Shown here piece by piece: positions 25,231-36,792 of a stretch of DNA of 64,000 nucleotides. This DNA comes from Branchiostoma floridae (Eukaryota > Chordata > Leptocardii > Amphioxiformes > Branchiostomatidae). Under the pieces are notes generated by a model. The model was not told where the DNA came from. It saw only the letters and a list, made by a program, of their open reading frames with translations, and did no database searches. Numbering within the stretch: position 1 is the first letter of the stretch; each line of letters starts with the position of its first letter. The stretch spans positions 5,120,543-5,184,542 of the forward strand of contig NC_049997.1 of assembly GCF_000003815.2 (NCBI RefSeq), read 5' to 3'. Made by a program: the position numbers and the translations under genes.

Positions 25231-25496
25231 AGCCTCTGCTCTGCAACCTATGACCCTTCACCTTACCTCACCTTAGGGATGTACCTAACAGACAAAGTCA
25301 AGGGGGAGCTGAAAGACTTTGGAATTTGAAACATAAAAATGAGTGATCGATCCAAACAAAGAGAACATTTTTGATACAAATGTAATGTATATTTTATCCT
25401 AAACAGTAACATCAAAACCTGCTAGGTGTCAATTGATGACTTTCGAAATGATTTCTTTTGCTCTTCCATATTTCCTTTTTGAACTTGCCCAGTCCA

Positions 25497-25509
25497 TTTA
25501 GGCGGGAAA
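25497..25509 (+). promoter_or_regulatory. E2F-like box upstream of TRM-C
   Basis: TTTAGGCGGGAAA ends 46 bp before the ATG at 25555. Same box and spacing as TRM-D. Confidence 0.6.
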
Positions 25510-25554
25510 TCCCGGAAAAGCTGAGTGGGGTGTCGTCTTTTGTCTGTGACAAAA

Positions 25555-28500
25555 ATGCCGAAAAGGTACAATATTCTCATTATTTCTTACAATATTTTTA
25601 TGCAGAACCGATTCTGATATGTCCTAGATACCGAAAAAAGATTGTAGAACTATTTTTGTGCATGTTTTACCTAGGAATTTCGTCAAAGTTTACGGATGCT
25701 GTCACAGAGTTTCGGGGAAGGGGAGGGGGGCAAAGCTAAGGAAAGTTGTGGGTGAGCGGAACACACGTGTGCATTTAACGCGTTTTCGGCAGAGTATTCT
25801 GACAGGATTGCTGTCAATTGGGTTTTTTCTTGCACTGTTAAGAAGATGCTCTTGTCGATGATCTACTACTAGTTTAGCGTGCATTTAAAAACAAGATGAA
25901 CTTGGTAAATCTATGTGGGAAGTTTGTGTGATACATGCATGATTACAAGTTTCGCTGTGGCTATTGACACACTGAGTGTGCTCATAGCCAAACAGGCTAT
26001 TGACACACCGAGATGCCAGCCAGCCAATCAGAGCTTGTAACATGACTTTCCCGACATTATTTTACACAAGCAACAGTTGATTAGACATTGTTCGGAAGAT
26101 TAGACATTGGAATCTTTGAATCTTGGAATGAAAGGACGTATTCAAGTTATGCCCTACATCTCTATACCTGTTAATACAGGGGTTCGATGAAAGAGCTGGG
26201 CTGGGCCCCTGGCCTGTCTACATGGCCTGTCTACCTGGCCTGGCTATCACGTCAGGCCACCAAGATCCCCCCATTCATACCCTCAGAAATTTTCAGCCTC
26301 TCATCTAGCTGCGCCCTCTAGTGGAATATAGACAAATTGCCGAGATTGTGTACTTAGTCCATTGTCAAGACACCTACTAGCAAGATAAACTGATATCTAT
26401 TCAATGTTTACTTGTCTGAATTTAAATTTCTATTGGTCTGCAAATAGATAAACAACAACATTGAGGGAGAAAGAAATGACGCTTGTGGTTGATGTTGATG
26501 TTGAGAACAACGATACCATACTCACACTGTAACATTTGATCTAGTGGCAAATGTTACAAGTCAACAGTCAGTTTGGCCAAACAAAGGAGGTCATATTTAG
26601 GTCACCACGTAACTGCAGGCCTGGGTATGGCAGAAACGGGTGCTGTCAGAGGATTGCACTTTGACTTGACATTTTCCCCTTTACGTTATCAAAGGTTTGA
26701 AGATTTGCTTTAAAACAAGGCTGTAATACAGCAGTTTGTTTTTCATTTAGCAAATGTTAGTTTAACACACTGCTTTAGGGATCTGAGCCATCTGCTGTTT
26801 TCTCCCCCAGACAACTCTCTAAGGGAACCAAGCATGTGACCCCGGTCATCTCAGACGCTCCACCTGTCATGTCTCTTTTAATAAAGCAGCAACAGGCGCT
26901 TGTCCAGGGACAAAATAGTTGATTGAGAGGCATCGTAATTGCTACTCTTTAGCCCTGTCAGGGATCTCAGCCTGGCCTGTCAGCCCTGCCCCTTGACTGG
27001 CCCTTTGAGGAAGTAGAAGTATATTAGACGTATAACTCTGTCTGGGAGGTATTAGGCCTTTCTACCAGCCAGAAATACAAGTACCACAGTTTGTGTCTTT
27101 TTGATCTGTCATCGACTAGCCAGTACAACAAAAAGAGAAGTAATGTGCATGACGTGCTGTTTAGAGGTAAAAACAACACTTTCCTCTCCCAGTCCCCGAA
27201 GCCAACAATCTCCACCCATTCCAACACAGAGTTCCCCAGCTGTTTCTCTGACCAGACCAAGGATACTCTGCTCTTCGGAAAACTTTGTACAGAAAGTACT
27301 GGAAAGTCTTAAATGACCGACTTGCATGGTACGATCCTAGATACATAGACAAGAAGAACAGATTGGATTAGGGAAGTAACGTTATACCTGGATGGATTAG
27401 ATGGAAGCAAATGCTTGGTTCCTGGTAGACACAGTATGTACATGTATTTGAACAATTCAAAGGAAGAAAATTTACTTCATTCACTATCATTTAAAGCAAT
27501 GGTATTTATATTGTAGGTATGTGTTCACAAATTTGCAAGTAATATTGGTGTTGAAAGCATAAGAAGCATAAGATTTATTTTTTTTACATAGCCTAACTGA
27601 ATGTTGTTGTTTTTTTACAGGAAAAGTTCCAGGTCTGTACAAGGCTCAAAGTCTAAGGAAGAAACAAAAGCAGATGCCATACTCAGCAAGATTTCTGGGG
27701 ACTTCCTTGAGTGTACAATCTGCCTGGAGCCCTTTAAGGATCCCAAGGTCCTGCCGTGTCTCCACACCTTCTGTGAGGGTTGTCTGAAGAAGTTCATTGC
27801 ACAAGATAAAGTGAAGAACAAGTTTCAGTGTCCGACATGTCGAACCGATACTGTACTTCCTAAGGGTGGAGTTTCTAAGCTCAAAAACAACTTCTTTGTC
27901 CAGAGCTTGAGTGACACAATTGAGACTCACAAGAGTTTGGTTAGCAAGGAGAATGACAAAGTACAGTGTGATGTCTGTGAAGAAGATGGTGCTAGCCAAG
28001 GCTGTGTTGTCTGTGAGGAGTTCTTGTGTGAAGAGTGTGCCTGTGCCCACCACCGGGCCAAACGTACCCGCAGTCATGAAGTTGTTGGTGTGGCGGAGCT
28101 GAAAGAGCGGCTGATCACAAAGACGGGATCACTGAAGTCAAACTCACTGCCAACTTGTCAAAAGCACAGGGATGAAAAGTTGAAGTTCTACTGTGAGACG
28201 TGCAAGCACCCCATCTGTCGAGATTGCACGGTACTGCAGCACAAGGCCCACAAGTACGGCTACCTGGAGGATGCTGTGAGTGATGCCAGGGCAGAGATTA
28301 AGAACAAGCTGAAAGCTGCCAAGAAGGAAATCACAAAATACAAAAACAAGGCAAGAGCTGTAACCAAGAAGCAAGATGAACTGTACACAAGGAACAAAAA
28401 AGCTGCAGATGGCATCAATGCAGCTGCAAAGGAAGAGATCAAATATCTGACTGGCCTTGTTAAAGGTAAACAGACTGAACTGAAAGAAAAGCTAGCCTCC

Positions 28501-29238
28501 ATCACAGAAACCCGTTCCAAGCAGCTCTCTGCTACAGCAGACAGCATTGAGAGCACCTTAGACAGTCTGTCCAGCACAGTGGACTTTTCTCAGAAGGTTG
28601 TGGAACATGGCAGTGACTTTGATGTCATGAATGTGTACTCTGACGTCACAACAAGGCTGGAATCGCTGCTTGAAGGTCCAACCCCAGACATTCCTGATGA
28701 CATCAGTTACATCATGTTTGAGCCAACGAATAGTACAATACAGAAGAAGGAAAAGCTAGTTGCCCTCGGGAATATTGTTGAAGAAGAAGTTGAAGATGAT
28801 GAGATGGAAGATGATGAGATGGAAGATGATGAAGAGGCGCAAACTGAGGCGACCATTCGTTTTACGGTGAACAATTTCAGTAAGCTGAATGAGCAGAAGT
28901 CCAGTCCTGCTGTGTTCATCCGCAATCTACCTTGGAAAATACTAACCAGGCCTGATCATAAAGACAATAAGAAGAGCCTTGCCATTTTCCTCCAATGTGA
29001 TGCTGACTCCAAAAGCTTGTGGTCCTGTCGAGCATCCGTTGAGCTGCGGTTGATTCCTCAGAAGATTGGCATTCCAACTTATAAACGGAATTATCAACGA
29101 ACCTTCTACAGGAAGGGGGACAACAGGGGGTATGCTGAGTTCATTCCTTGGGATGATGTGTGTGATCCGCAGAAGGGATACATCAAGGATGACAAGATCC
29201 TACTGGAGCCTAGCCTTTTACCTGCATTGCGATGCTGA
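25555..29238 (+). CDS. TRM-C: TRIM-type E3 ligase, prematurely ended after MATH1 (exons 25555–25565 and 27621–29238)
   Basis: The first exon ATGCCGAAAAG joins the acceptor TTTTTTACAG at 27620, giving M-P-K-R-K-S-S and a 542-residue product. RING is at about 35–77, B-box 1 at about 120–156, B-box 2 at about 183–214, the coiled coil to about 375, and MATH1 from about 414. A duplicated acidic linker (EDDEM repeats) precedes MATH1. At about 29208–29212 the end of MATH1 (DKILLE) is fused to the middle of MATH2 in another frame, and translation stops 11 codons later. MATH1 lacks its last strand and has Arg where other modules have the groove Trp (DNRGY). The RBCC part looks fully functional, so the gene may still make a shortened ligase. 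Assembly collapse of repeated MATH units is an alternative. Confidence 0.82.
25566..27620 (+). other. TRM-C intron 1
   Basis: Donor GTACA at 25566 and acceptor TTACAG at 27620. No supported gene inside. A CTGGCCTGTCTAC short duplication occurs near 26210–26245. It is half the length of the TRM-D intron, which carries extra repeats. Confidence 0.75.
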
Positions 29239-29977
29239 TTTGAAAAGCTTGTGGTCCTGCCGGGCATCCGTGGAACTGCGATTGATTCCACAGAAAGACA
29301 GAGTTCAAACTTACAAGCAGAATTATCAACATGTCTTCTACAACAAGGGGAAGAGCTGGGGATTCCCAGAATTCATTCCTTGGGATGAGGTGTGCGATCC
29401 ACAGAAGGGATACATCAAGGATGACAAGATCATACTGGAGGCTCACGTGGAGGCAGAAGCTCCTCGTGGCATGAAGGAAGTGATCCTGGGTAACATTTTC
29501 AGCAAAGAAAACCTGGAGGATGAGATGGAGGAAGAGGAGGAGTTGCAGACTGAGGCAACCTTTCGGCTCACCGTGGATGACATCAGCAAGCTCAGTGAGA
29601 ACAAGCTAAGTACTGCAGCAGTGTTCATTCACAACATGCCCTGGAAAATACTGGTCAAGCCTGAACATGACCCCAATGCCCAACAGGAAAACAACAATAG
29701 CCTTGGTGTGTACCTACGTTGCGATGCCGAATCCAATAGCTTTTGGTCATGCCGTGCCTTGGTAAAGTTGCGGTTGATCCCACAGTATAATGGTGTACAG
29801 ACAGTTGAAAAGACCTTTAACAACATCTTCTACGGCAAAGACAACTGCAGCTCATGGGGGTACCCAAAATTCATGCCCTGGCACGAGGTGTGTGACCCAC
29901 AAAAAGGATACATCAAGGATGACAAGATCATAGTGGAGGCTTATGTGAAGGCAGGTGCTCCTTGCATCATGGTCTAA
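29213..29977 (+). pseudogene. Out-of-frame MATH2 (C-terminal half) and MATH3 of TRM-C
   Basis: Open in another frame. It begins inside MATH2 (SLAFYLHCDAD) and keeps the groove Trp in both modules (KSWGF, SSWGY). It runs through MATH3 to the natural end APCIMV and stop. The start of this piece abuts the last good codon of MATH1 with a shared GAG at the junction. It is probably not translated unless a sequencing or assembly error hides the missing 250–260 nt. Confidence 0.85.
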
Positions 29978-30770
29978 GACTCAAAGAACAGACTATGAAT
30001 TCTACGCAAGCTAACGGCAAGACTACTACAGTTAGCTAGCTAGCTAAAAGTGCCTCAAATGTACATGAATGAGTTTTCTGACATATCTGGAGTGTACCAG
30101 TCATACAAGGAGACAGAAGTTTTGCCTCGTCTGTGAACAGTACAAGACTAGCAAGAACAGTTAGTAGAAACAAACTGGACAAGATGAACATCCATATTAA
30201 AAACTGCAGTTTTCATACCTTCTATTGCCTCTACAAGCTCAAGATGAGGAAGATTTATCTACAATGTACAAATTACATTCGTATTGCCAGCGTCAAGAAC
30301 AACTAGTACTGTCTTCAGTGTCCTCGCAAGGTACATCTTAGTGCCTCATGGCCAAGTGGAAACACAGCATAGGGGCCCAAATCACAGCGTAGGTGTTTAA
30401 AGTCAAAGTGTAGGAACCCCCTGTCTTTGTTACTGGAAAATGATGCTGTTGTACTAAATGTTAATTGGGCCTGTAGGAAATCCCTTCAATCAAATTCACT
30501 AGTGAATTAGTCTGTATCACCAAATGCTTTTACTAATGGTTACATTGTATACTAGAGGCAAATGTAAATTCGCCGTGACATGTTGGTTGTATCAGCTTGC
30601 TCATTACAACTTGAATTATATTATGTTCATATCTAAGTTTTGTTCTGACAAGTTCGTTTTAGGTCTCGGATGAAAAAGTGGGTTGTCCTGGCCTATGCTT
30701 TATAGTGAACTAATCATTGGTTTTGAAGTGTGGTAATTGATAGTTTAAAACAACAACAGAAATCATGTGT

Positions 30771-31287
30771 CAGGGCTCGAAATACCCTTTTCAGTTAACT
30801 TGCACCAAAAGTTACTTGCACCAAAAGAAACTTACTTGCACAACCTGAAATAGTGGACTGTTAACTCTGTATCTCCTGAAAATTTGCAAATGTACGTAAG
30901 TAAATGGGATTCAGGGTTATTTTCTTTTACCTTTCAAGGGCAGACAATACTGTAAAAGCATTTAATTTCGCGGTAGTGGGAAAAAGGACTTTTCGCGGTG
31001 GTTTTAATTTCGCGGTAGCACCATGCACTGTAGTATCTTAATGCCCTGAAAAAATGTTCGTGGTGGTTTTAAATTCGCGGTGAAGTGGCCAACGCGAAAA
31101 CCGCGAACATTAATCCACCGCGAACATTTCTGCATTTACAGTATTCTTGGAGTGTGTAAGCCTTTTCTAATGTCAGGTAATAGTGGATAAAGGCAAGTTG
31201 CACTGGTGCAAGTTTGGTCTGAGAGTACTTGCACCACACCAATTTTACATGCACAAACTTGCATATGCTGTGGTATTTCGAGCCCTG
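30771..31287. mobile_element. CAGGGCTCGAAAT-family element, copy 3, with nested MITE
   Basis: Ends CAGGGCTCGAAATACC and GGTATTTCGAGCCCTG, flanked by TGTGT on both sides (5-bp duplication). It contains the CGCGG MITE at 30950–31141. Confidence 0.8.
30950..31141. mobile_element. CTGTAAATGC / CGCGG MITE, nested copy (192 bp)
   Basis: Ends CTGTAAAAGCATTTAAT and TGCATTTACAG bounded by TA on both sides. Internal TTCGCGGTGG/CCACCGCGAA motifs. Confidence 0.8.
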
Positions 31288-31370
31288 TGTGTGTTCAAAG
31301 AAAATGTTCAGAAGCAACTTGTCAAAGTTTTTGAAGTTTGCTGATTTTGAGGAGAAAAACAGAAATGTTG

Positions 31371-31711
31371 CAGGGCTCGAAATACCCACTTGCCCACTTG
31401 AAAATGCAACCACATTTTGCTTGGCGCAACTTAATTTTAAACCCAGGTTGCACACTGGGCAAACTGAAATTTTGCAGTTGGAACACTACTTTTCCCCCAC
31501 CTACGTGCATAAGCTTTTGTATTTATTTTTTTAAAACATGGAACATATTACATAGTTACATAAAACTGGAAGAAAATATAATGGATAGGTAGCAGATTTG
31601 AAAAAGGTATAACTTAAAAGTGGGGCAACCTGAAATGTTGATGGCGCAACCTGGCTTTTGACTCAGGTTGCCACTTGGACAACCTGGCTGAAAAAAGTAT
31701 TTTGGGCACTG
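31371..31711. mobile_element. CAGGGCTCGAAAT-family element, copy 4
   Basis: Left end CAGGGCTCGAAATACCC and decayed right end AGTATTTTGGGCACTG. Interior differs from copies 1 and 2. No target duplication detected. Confidence 0.6.
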
Positions 31712-32975
31712 CCTTGTATGCTTGTAAAAAGTTGTTGTGAGGCAGAATACTTTAAAGGAGCTTGTCATAGATTCTTGAAGTTTATTGATTTCAAGTAAAA
31801 AAAAGAAAGTAATGCCTAAAGCAATGTTATAGTAGTAACGTCCATTGTTATAATTTGCATCATTCCATCATTCCACAAATACACTGGCTGTTGGTTTACA
31901 TCTGTTACAAAGTATTGCTAGTCAGCTAGATTTCAAGTCACATTGTAACTGATGGTGACTACTTCATGTATCTTTATATATTTTCACTTCACTTATATTT
32001 CTGAGGTTAGATATGTATTATTACAGACATTGAAAGTTCTCCAGCATTTGTGCTATAAATACAACGTTCAACAGTTAGACATTTGGTTACATCTGATATA
32101 CATAATATACATTTATACATGATTGATATTGGTATTCAGTACCAATGTACAACTACAAAATGATGCATTTATAGCGACATTTAGCTTTTGTTATGAGTAT
32201 TTTCTATGAACTTGATATTGCATTAATGTTGACATTTAAGATTATTATTATATCTGTATGAACTACCAATATACACCAACTAACCAGGTTGCACTAGTGA
32301 CATTATCAGTACTAGAATTTTGTATGAATTGCAGAAAGTAATCTTCTTTTGGTAAGATTTGGTAACCACTATTTGATACTACATTCACTGTAGAGCATCG
32401 ATATAGAACAGCTAAAATAGTATAACCAATGTTTATTATCCACTTTCAGTAGGTAACAAATGAATTGTAACTAGGTCTAGATTTACCAACTAGTTGATAT
32501 GAATGCTGTATTTGTTATTCACATTATTGTTGTATCATTACAGCCAGTAGGTACACACCTGAGTAATACGGCTGTTGTAACATGCTCAAGTCCACTGAAT
32601 ATTTCATTTATGTTACATGTACTTAGTACATGTATTCATATTAGTATTATTGACTATCAACATACACCAACTAATCCTCCTTGCATGTATTTATTACTAA
32701 CTGTTGCAGTAATGTTAAGATTAGATTATTTTTTTTCTTTTATTTTTTTCAGCAAACTTAAACGATACTTAACCATGTAATGTTAAGTTTCAACTTTTGA
32801 TCTCTTATCTTTATTATAATAACTGACTGTTGCTGTTACATTAAGAAAGAAGTTTCATTTGTTATTTATTATCAACTAAGAACAACTAACGATGTTGCAT
32901 TTACGTTAAGCCTTATTTCATAGCTTGTTAGTATTATTTTCTTGTAAATCATACATGTAGTTCACCCTTACGATT

Positions 32976-33944
32976 TTTTTTTAAACTGCTCAGGCACTTT
33001 AAGGCCTCTGGCACCCGCAGATTCTCCAGTCTAGCAGTTATATGGCCGTAACTTTCGCCAGTTTGGCCAGTTGACGTAATTCACCCATATTCCAAATAAG
33101 ATGACAAGAAAATTCTGGATTTTGCATATTTTGGGTTAAAAAATCATTTTTTGGTAAAAAAAAATGGTGATCATGCTATTAAAATGGGTCTGTGCCCATA
33201 ATGAAATGACTGTCTAGCAGAGTCATATTTTCTGGAGTAACAGATTACATCTCTGTGATATCTAATGTGCCCGGGCCTTTTGCCGCTATACATCGGTAAG
33301 GCTTCATTTTGGGGCAAAAACATACTTTTTTATATACTTTTGGGGCATTTTTGGTACAAATATCAACACAGCCATCGAAATCAAAGATATTGCAAGAAGG
33401 CCCGCTTGATTTCCGAAGGTCTAAGGCTTCATGAACGTAAATCTGCTCAAATCTCGCCATACAACCGGTATCCTGATGTGGGCAGCAGCCGACGAAACAC
33501 TACTTACCCTACAAGAACTGCGTCAAAGTATGTTTCACTGTACGTAACGTTAACCGATGGTAAAACATGAATGTTTATGTCTGTATCTGTCAAATCGCTG
33601 TTATATCAATGCGAAATTTGCAAGCAGTTAGCCTTATAAGGCATCAGTCAACTGCCATACAATCATTTTGGGCTAGAAATATCGATATATCATTATTTTG
33701 CTGTTTCCTTGAAGTATGAGCGCCCCGCTGTTTTCCCGCCAGTCCATACCCCGGGGAATCCGAACGCCTGTTCGTATGTTCGGACGGTACCATAAGCGGC
33801 TCTCGCGGTGGTCTCTTTTTGTTAACCGCATCTGGTTATGCCAATATTTGATAAATACTAGGTCAATATATTCAACATTAATAAGTCTCAAGAAAACTAG
33901 TTAGTGTGACCCATACATCGTACGTTCCTTTTTTTGCAATGTAA
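32976..33944. other. Spacer, nothing recognised
   Basis: No supported gene. Short open frames here have no family features. Confidence 0.4.
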
Positions 33945-34721
33945 GGCCGTGTTGATTTGATCATATGGTTGACGTCCTCTGGGAACTCCAAAATTGATGC
34001 GAGCGAGCGAATAAAAAGAAAAGTTTGGCCAAAAAAAAAAGTTGCCTTCAGTTGAAATCAAAGTGGCCAGGAAGGTTGAACATAGGGCTAAACACACATA
34101 GTATGCTATACCAACAGTTAGGTGAAGGAACCAGTACATCATACGGGTGCAAAACATTTTTTTCTTGGACCAATCCGAAAAAAACAGACCCGAAAAAAAT
34201 CAGAGGAACAGGTTTCGCCAATTACAAATGGACGCACTATGTCGGCAGGCATTTGGGGTCTTACCGGGGGCCAAGAAGACAACAAAAGCGAAGCGAAGTC
34301 AAGTAGAGTTTATAGTCAATTGTACCAAGTTTCTGCAGTCAAAGGTACAGAGACAGCCTTTATTACATGGAGATGGGATTTTAAAATGCCAGTGAGAGTC
34401 CAATAATCCACCAAACAGATTCCTTTGTAGCAAAACTGACCAATTCCCATTGTTTTGAGTATTGCCAGTTCTCAAGTTTCCACAGACAATAAGGTTCAGG
34501 TCCGGACCTGGAAATGATGCTCTGGACCTGAATTTTCTGTACTTTATTTTGGCATTCTATGGCATTAGTTATCTGTTTTATGATACCTTTTTTTCAATCT
34601 ACGGAATATTTGTGCTCATTTTACAGCTGCTTTGCCCAATTTATTGTGTGGTTGAAAACTTTTTTTTGGGGGGGGGGGGGGGGAGCGCAGATGTCATCCA
34701 TATAATCAAATCAACATGGCC
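33945..34721. mobile_element. Harbinger-like MITE, family H-b (777 bp)
   Basis: Ends GGCCGTGTTGATTTGATCAT and AATCAAATCAACATGGCC with TAA at 33942–33944 and 34722–34724. The interior is the reverse complement of part of 7827–9044. It contains a G homopolymer near 34668. Confidence 0.82.
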
Positions 34722-35163
34722 TAACATTAGATTCTGACATTGGACCGTTCTAAACTGAACGTCCCGGTCCGGCGAGGTCACATGCGGTCACGCAGTGGTT
34801 CGAATTTCATGTTCGACCAAACTTGTCACAATATATCTGCCTACGTTGGCCAATTTATTTACAACTCATTGCAAAAACGAGATAATGCTTTATGATACTC
34901 ACTAGATTGTTTATACTGTTATACTATATTACATTAGTTGTTAGTTATTTGTATTAGTATATAGTTGTTCACATTGCCATACATTGTAACTGTTACAATT
35001 GTTGCGCAATAAAGTTCTTCATGCCTTAAACTGCCTGAGGTTGCTTTCTGTATTAGCGAGAGTGTGTCCGAGACAAACTAGTAATAATTTCAATCACTTG
35101 CAAGTGTGCAGACCGCTCTTAAAATAGTATGAATGGTGTAAAGGAACAAAAATCAATAAGAAA

Positions 35164-35700
35164 ATGTATGACTTCTTTATGGAAAGCAAAAGCCTGAAGA
35201 TAAATCCAGAAAATACCATGTCGTACTGGGAAGATGATTTTAACATTGCCCTCCCATGGCGACAAATATTTCAGTTACCCTACAAACTTACAATAGATTC
35301 CGCCAGCAGGGTTTTCCAAATTAAACTCGTGCATAAGTTTCTAACTACAAACAGAATGCTGTATATTTGGAACATCAAAAGAAGTTCGAAATGTTCTCTG
35401 TGCGGGGAGGATGACGAAACAGCGAAAAATTTATTTTGGAATTGTCACATTGTATTTCTATTCTTGAAAAAGGTTCAAATTTGGTATAATTCCATAACAG
35501 GACACTACCTAGATATCAACAACCCATTGAATGTATTCCGGGGGATTTATCAAGCGAAACACCAGTAATTGCTGTTATAATTCTATTGGGCAAAATATAT
35601 ATCTATGAAAACCGGGAGACATCGACTCTATCCATCTACATGTTTATTGCCTTCGTTAAATATGTACATAAAATGAAAAAAAAATATCACAACAGCTAAA
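35164..35700 (+). pseudogene. LINE reverse-transcriptase C-terminal fragment
   Basis: The frame 35164–35568 has the LINE end pattern W..IF.LPYK.T.DS..R.FQ.KL.HKFLTTN and CSLCGEDDET. The usual His of HLFW is Asn here (NLFWNC). After the stop, similar coding continues briefly in another frame. It is 5'-truncated and decayed. It belongs to a different LINE family from the 24.1-kb fragment. Confidence 0.75.
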
Positions 35701-35829
35701 AACAAAATAAAGTAAACATAACAAAAAGTGGGAACCCTTAATTATACCTGTTTCTGTAATATCACTACCACAAGTACTTAACTGTCAGTGTATGTGCACT
35801 TGTATGTTCTTGTTTAAGTTTTCTTGGTT

Positions 35830-36420
35830 GGTTGGTTGCTTGGTTGGTTGCTTGCTTGCTTGGTTGGGTGGGTGGTTGTTTGGGTGGGTGTGTGGTTGGA
35901 AACCTAGGAAAACTTCATTCCTTAATGAGATTTTTCGGACTGGAAGGTTGAATTGAACGTTTACTTGTGCAATACCTATGATGGCTAATATACTAGTCTC
36001 AACCTCCGTGAGCTTGTCAAATGTATCATTACCGTTCTATTTTGCACTGACATCTTCATGTTTTATTCGGCGACCTCTTACAATACTCCAAACTCGACTT
36101 CGACGAAAAGCGGCCATAACTGCCGAATACAGCACTTTTGGAGTCTAAATGATTTTTTTTTATTGTATGGTTGTTTGTTTTTGTTTGTTTATTTGTTTGT
36201 TTGTTTGTTTGGTTGGTTGGTTGGTCGTTTGGTTGGTCGGTTGGTTGATTAGATTCTATATAGTTGGCTGGCTAGAAATGCAAAAACCTAGTAAAACTTC
36301 ATTTCGTAATGATATTTTTCGGACTGGAAGGTTGAATTAAACGTTTGCTTGTGCAATACCTATGATGGCTAAGATACTAGTCTCTACCTCCGTGAGCTTG
36401 TCAAATGTATCATTACCATT
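35830..36420. repeat. Tandem duplication of about 380 bp containing GGTT microsatellites
   Basis: The block CGGACTGGAAGGTTGAATT ... GTGAGCTTGTCAAATGTATC occurs at about 35937–36033 and 36318–36413. Each copy is preceded by a GGTT/TTTG-rich simple repeat (35830–35895 and 36165–36250). Confidence 0.85.
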
Positions 36421-36792
36421 ACCCATGTGATAGAAGACACATGTACGTTTTACCACCACCTGTGAAATAGCTGTAGATTGTAGACAAACATGTACTTGTT
36501 TCAACTTCCCTATGCTGGTCAAATGTACTGCATGTAACTAATGCGTTAGGACACATGTACCCTTCATCACTACCTGCGCAATAGTTGTAGATTGTAGAAA
36601 CACTAGTCTTATTGCGCATAATAAATGCACTTTTACACATGTGATAGTGGGCATTTGTACTTTGTATTACTTCCTGTACAATAGCTATAGATTATAGAAA
36701 TACTTAGTTGTTGACAAAATGTACTATGTGTTTTTAAGAATAAAGTTTGGAAGGAAAAACGTTTGTTTGAAGACAAACTAATGTTTGTAGGT

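Larger units (their letters stand above)
29978..32975 (+). other. 3' UTR / flank of TRM-C, inverted match to TRM-D flank
   Basis: AT-rich tract whose reverse complement is found at about 46.36–48.5 kb. The match stops near 32975, in a poly-T just before the position where the TRM-D flank has its AATAAA, so TRM-C may lack the ancestral poly(A) signal. MITEs are inserted at 30771–31287 and 31371–31711. Confidence 0.6.
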
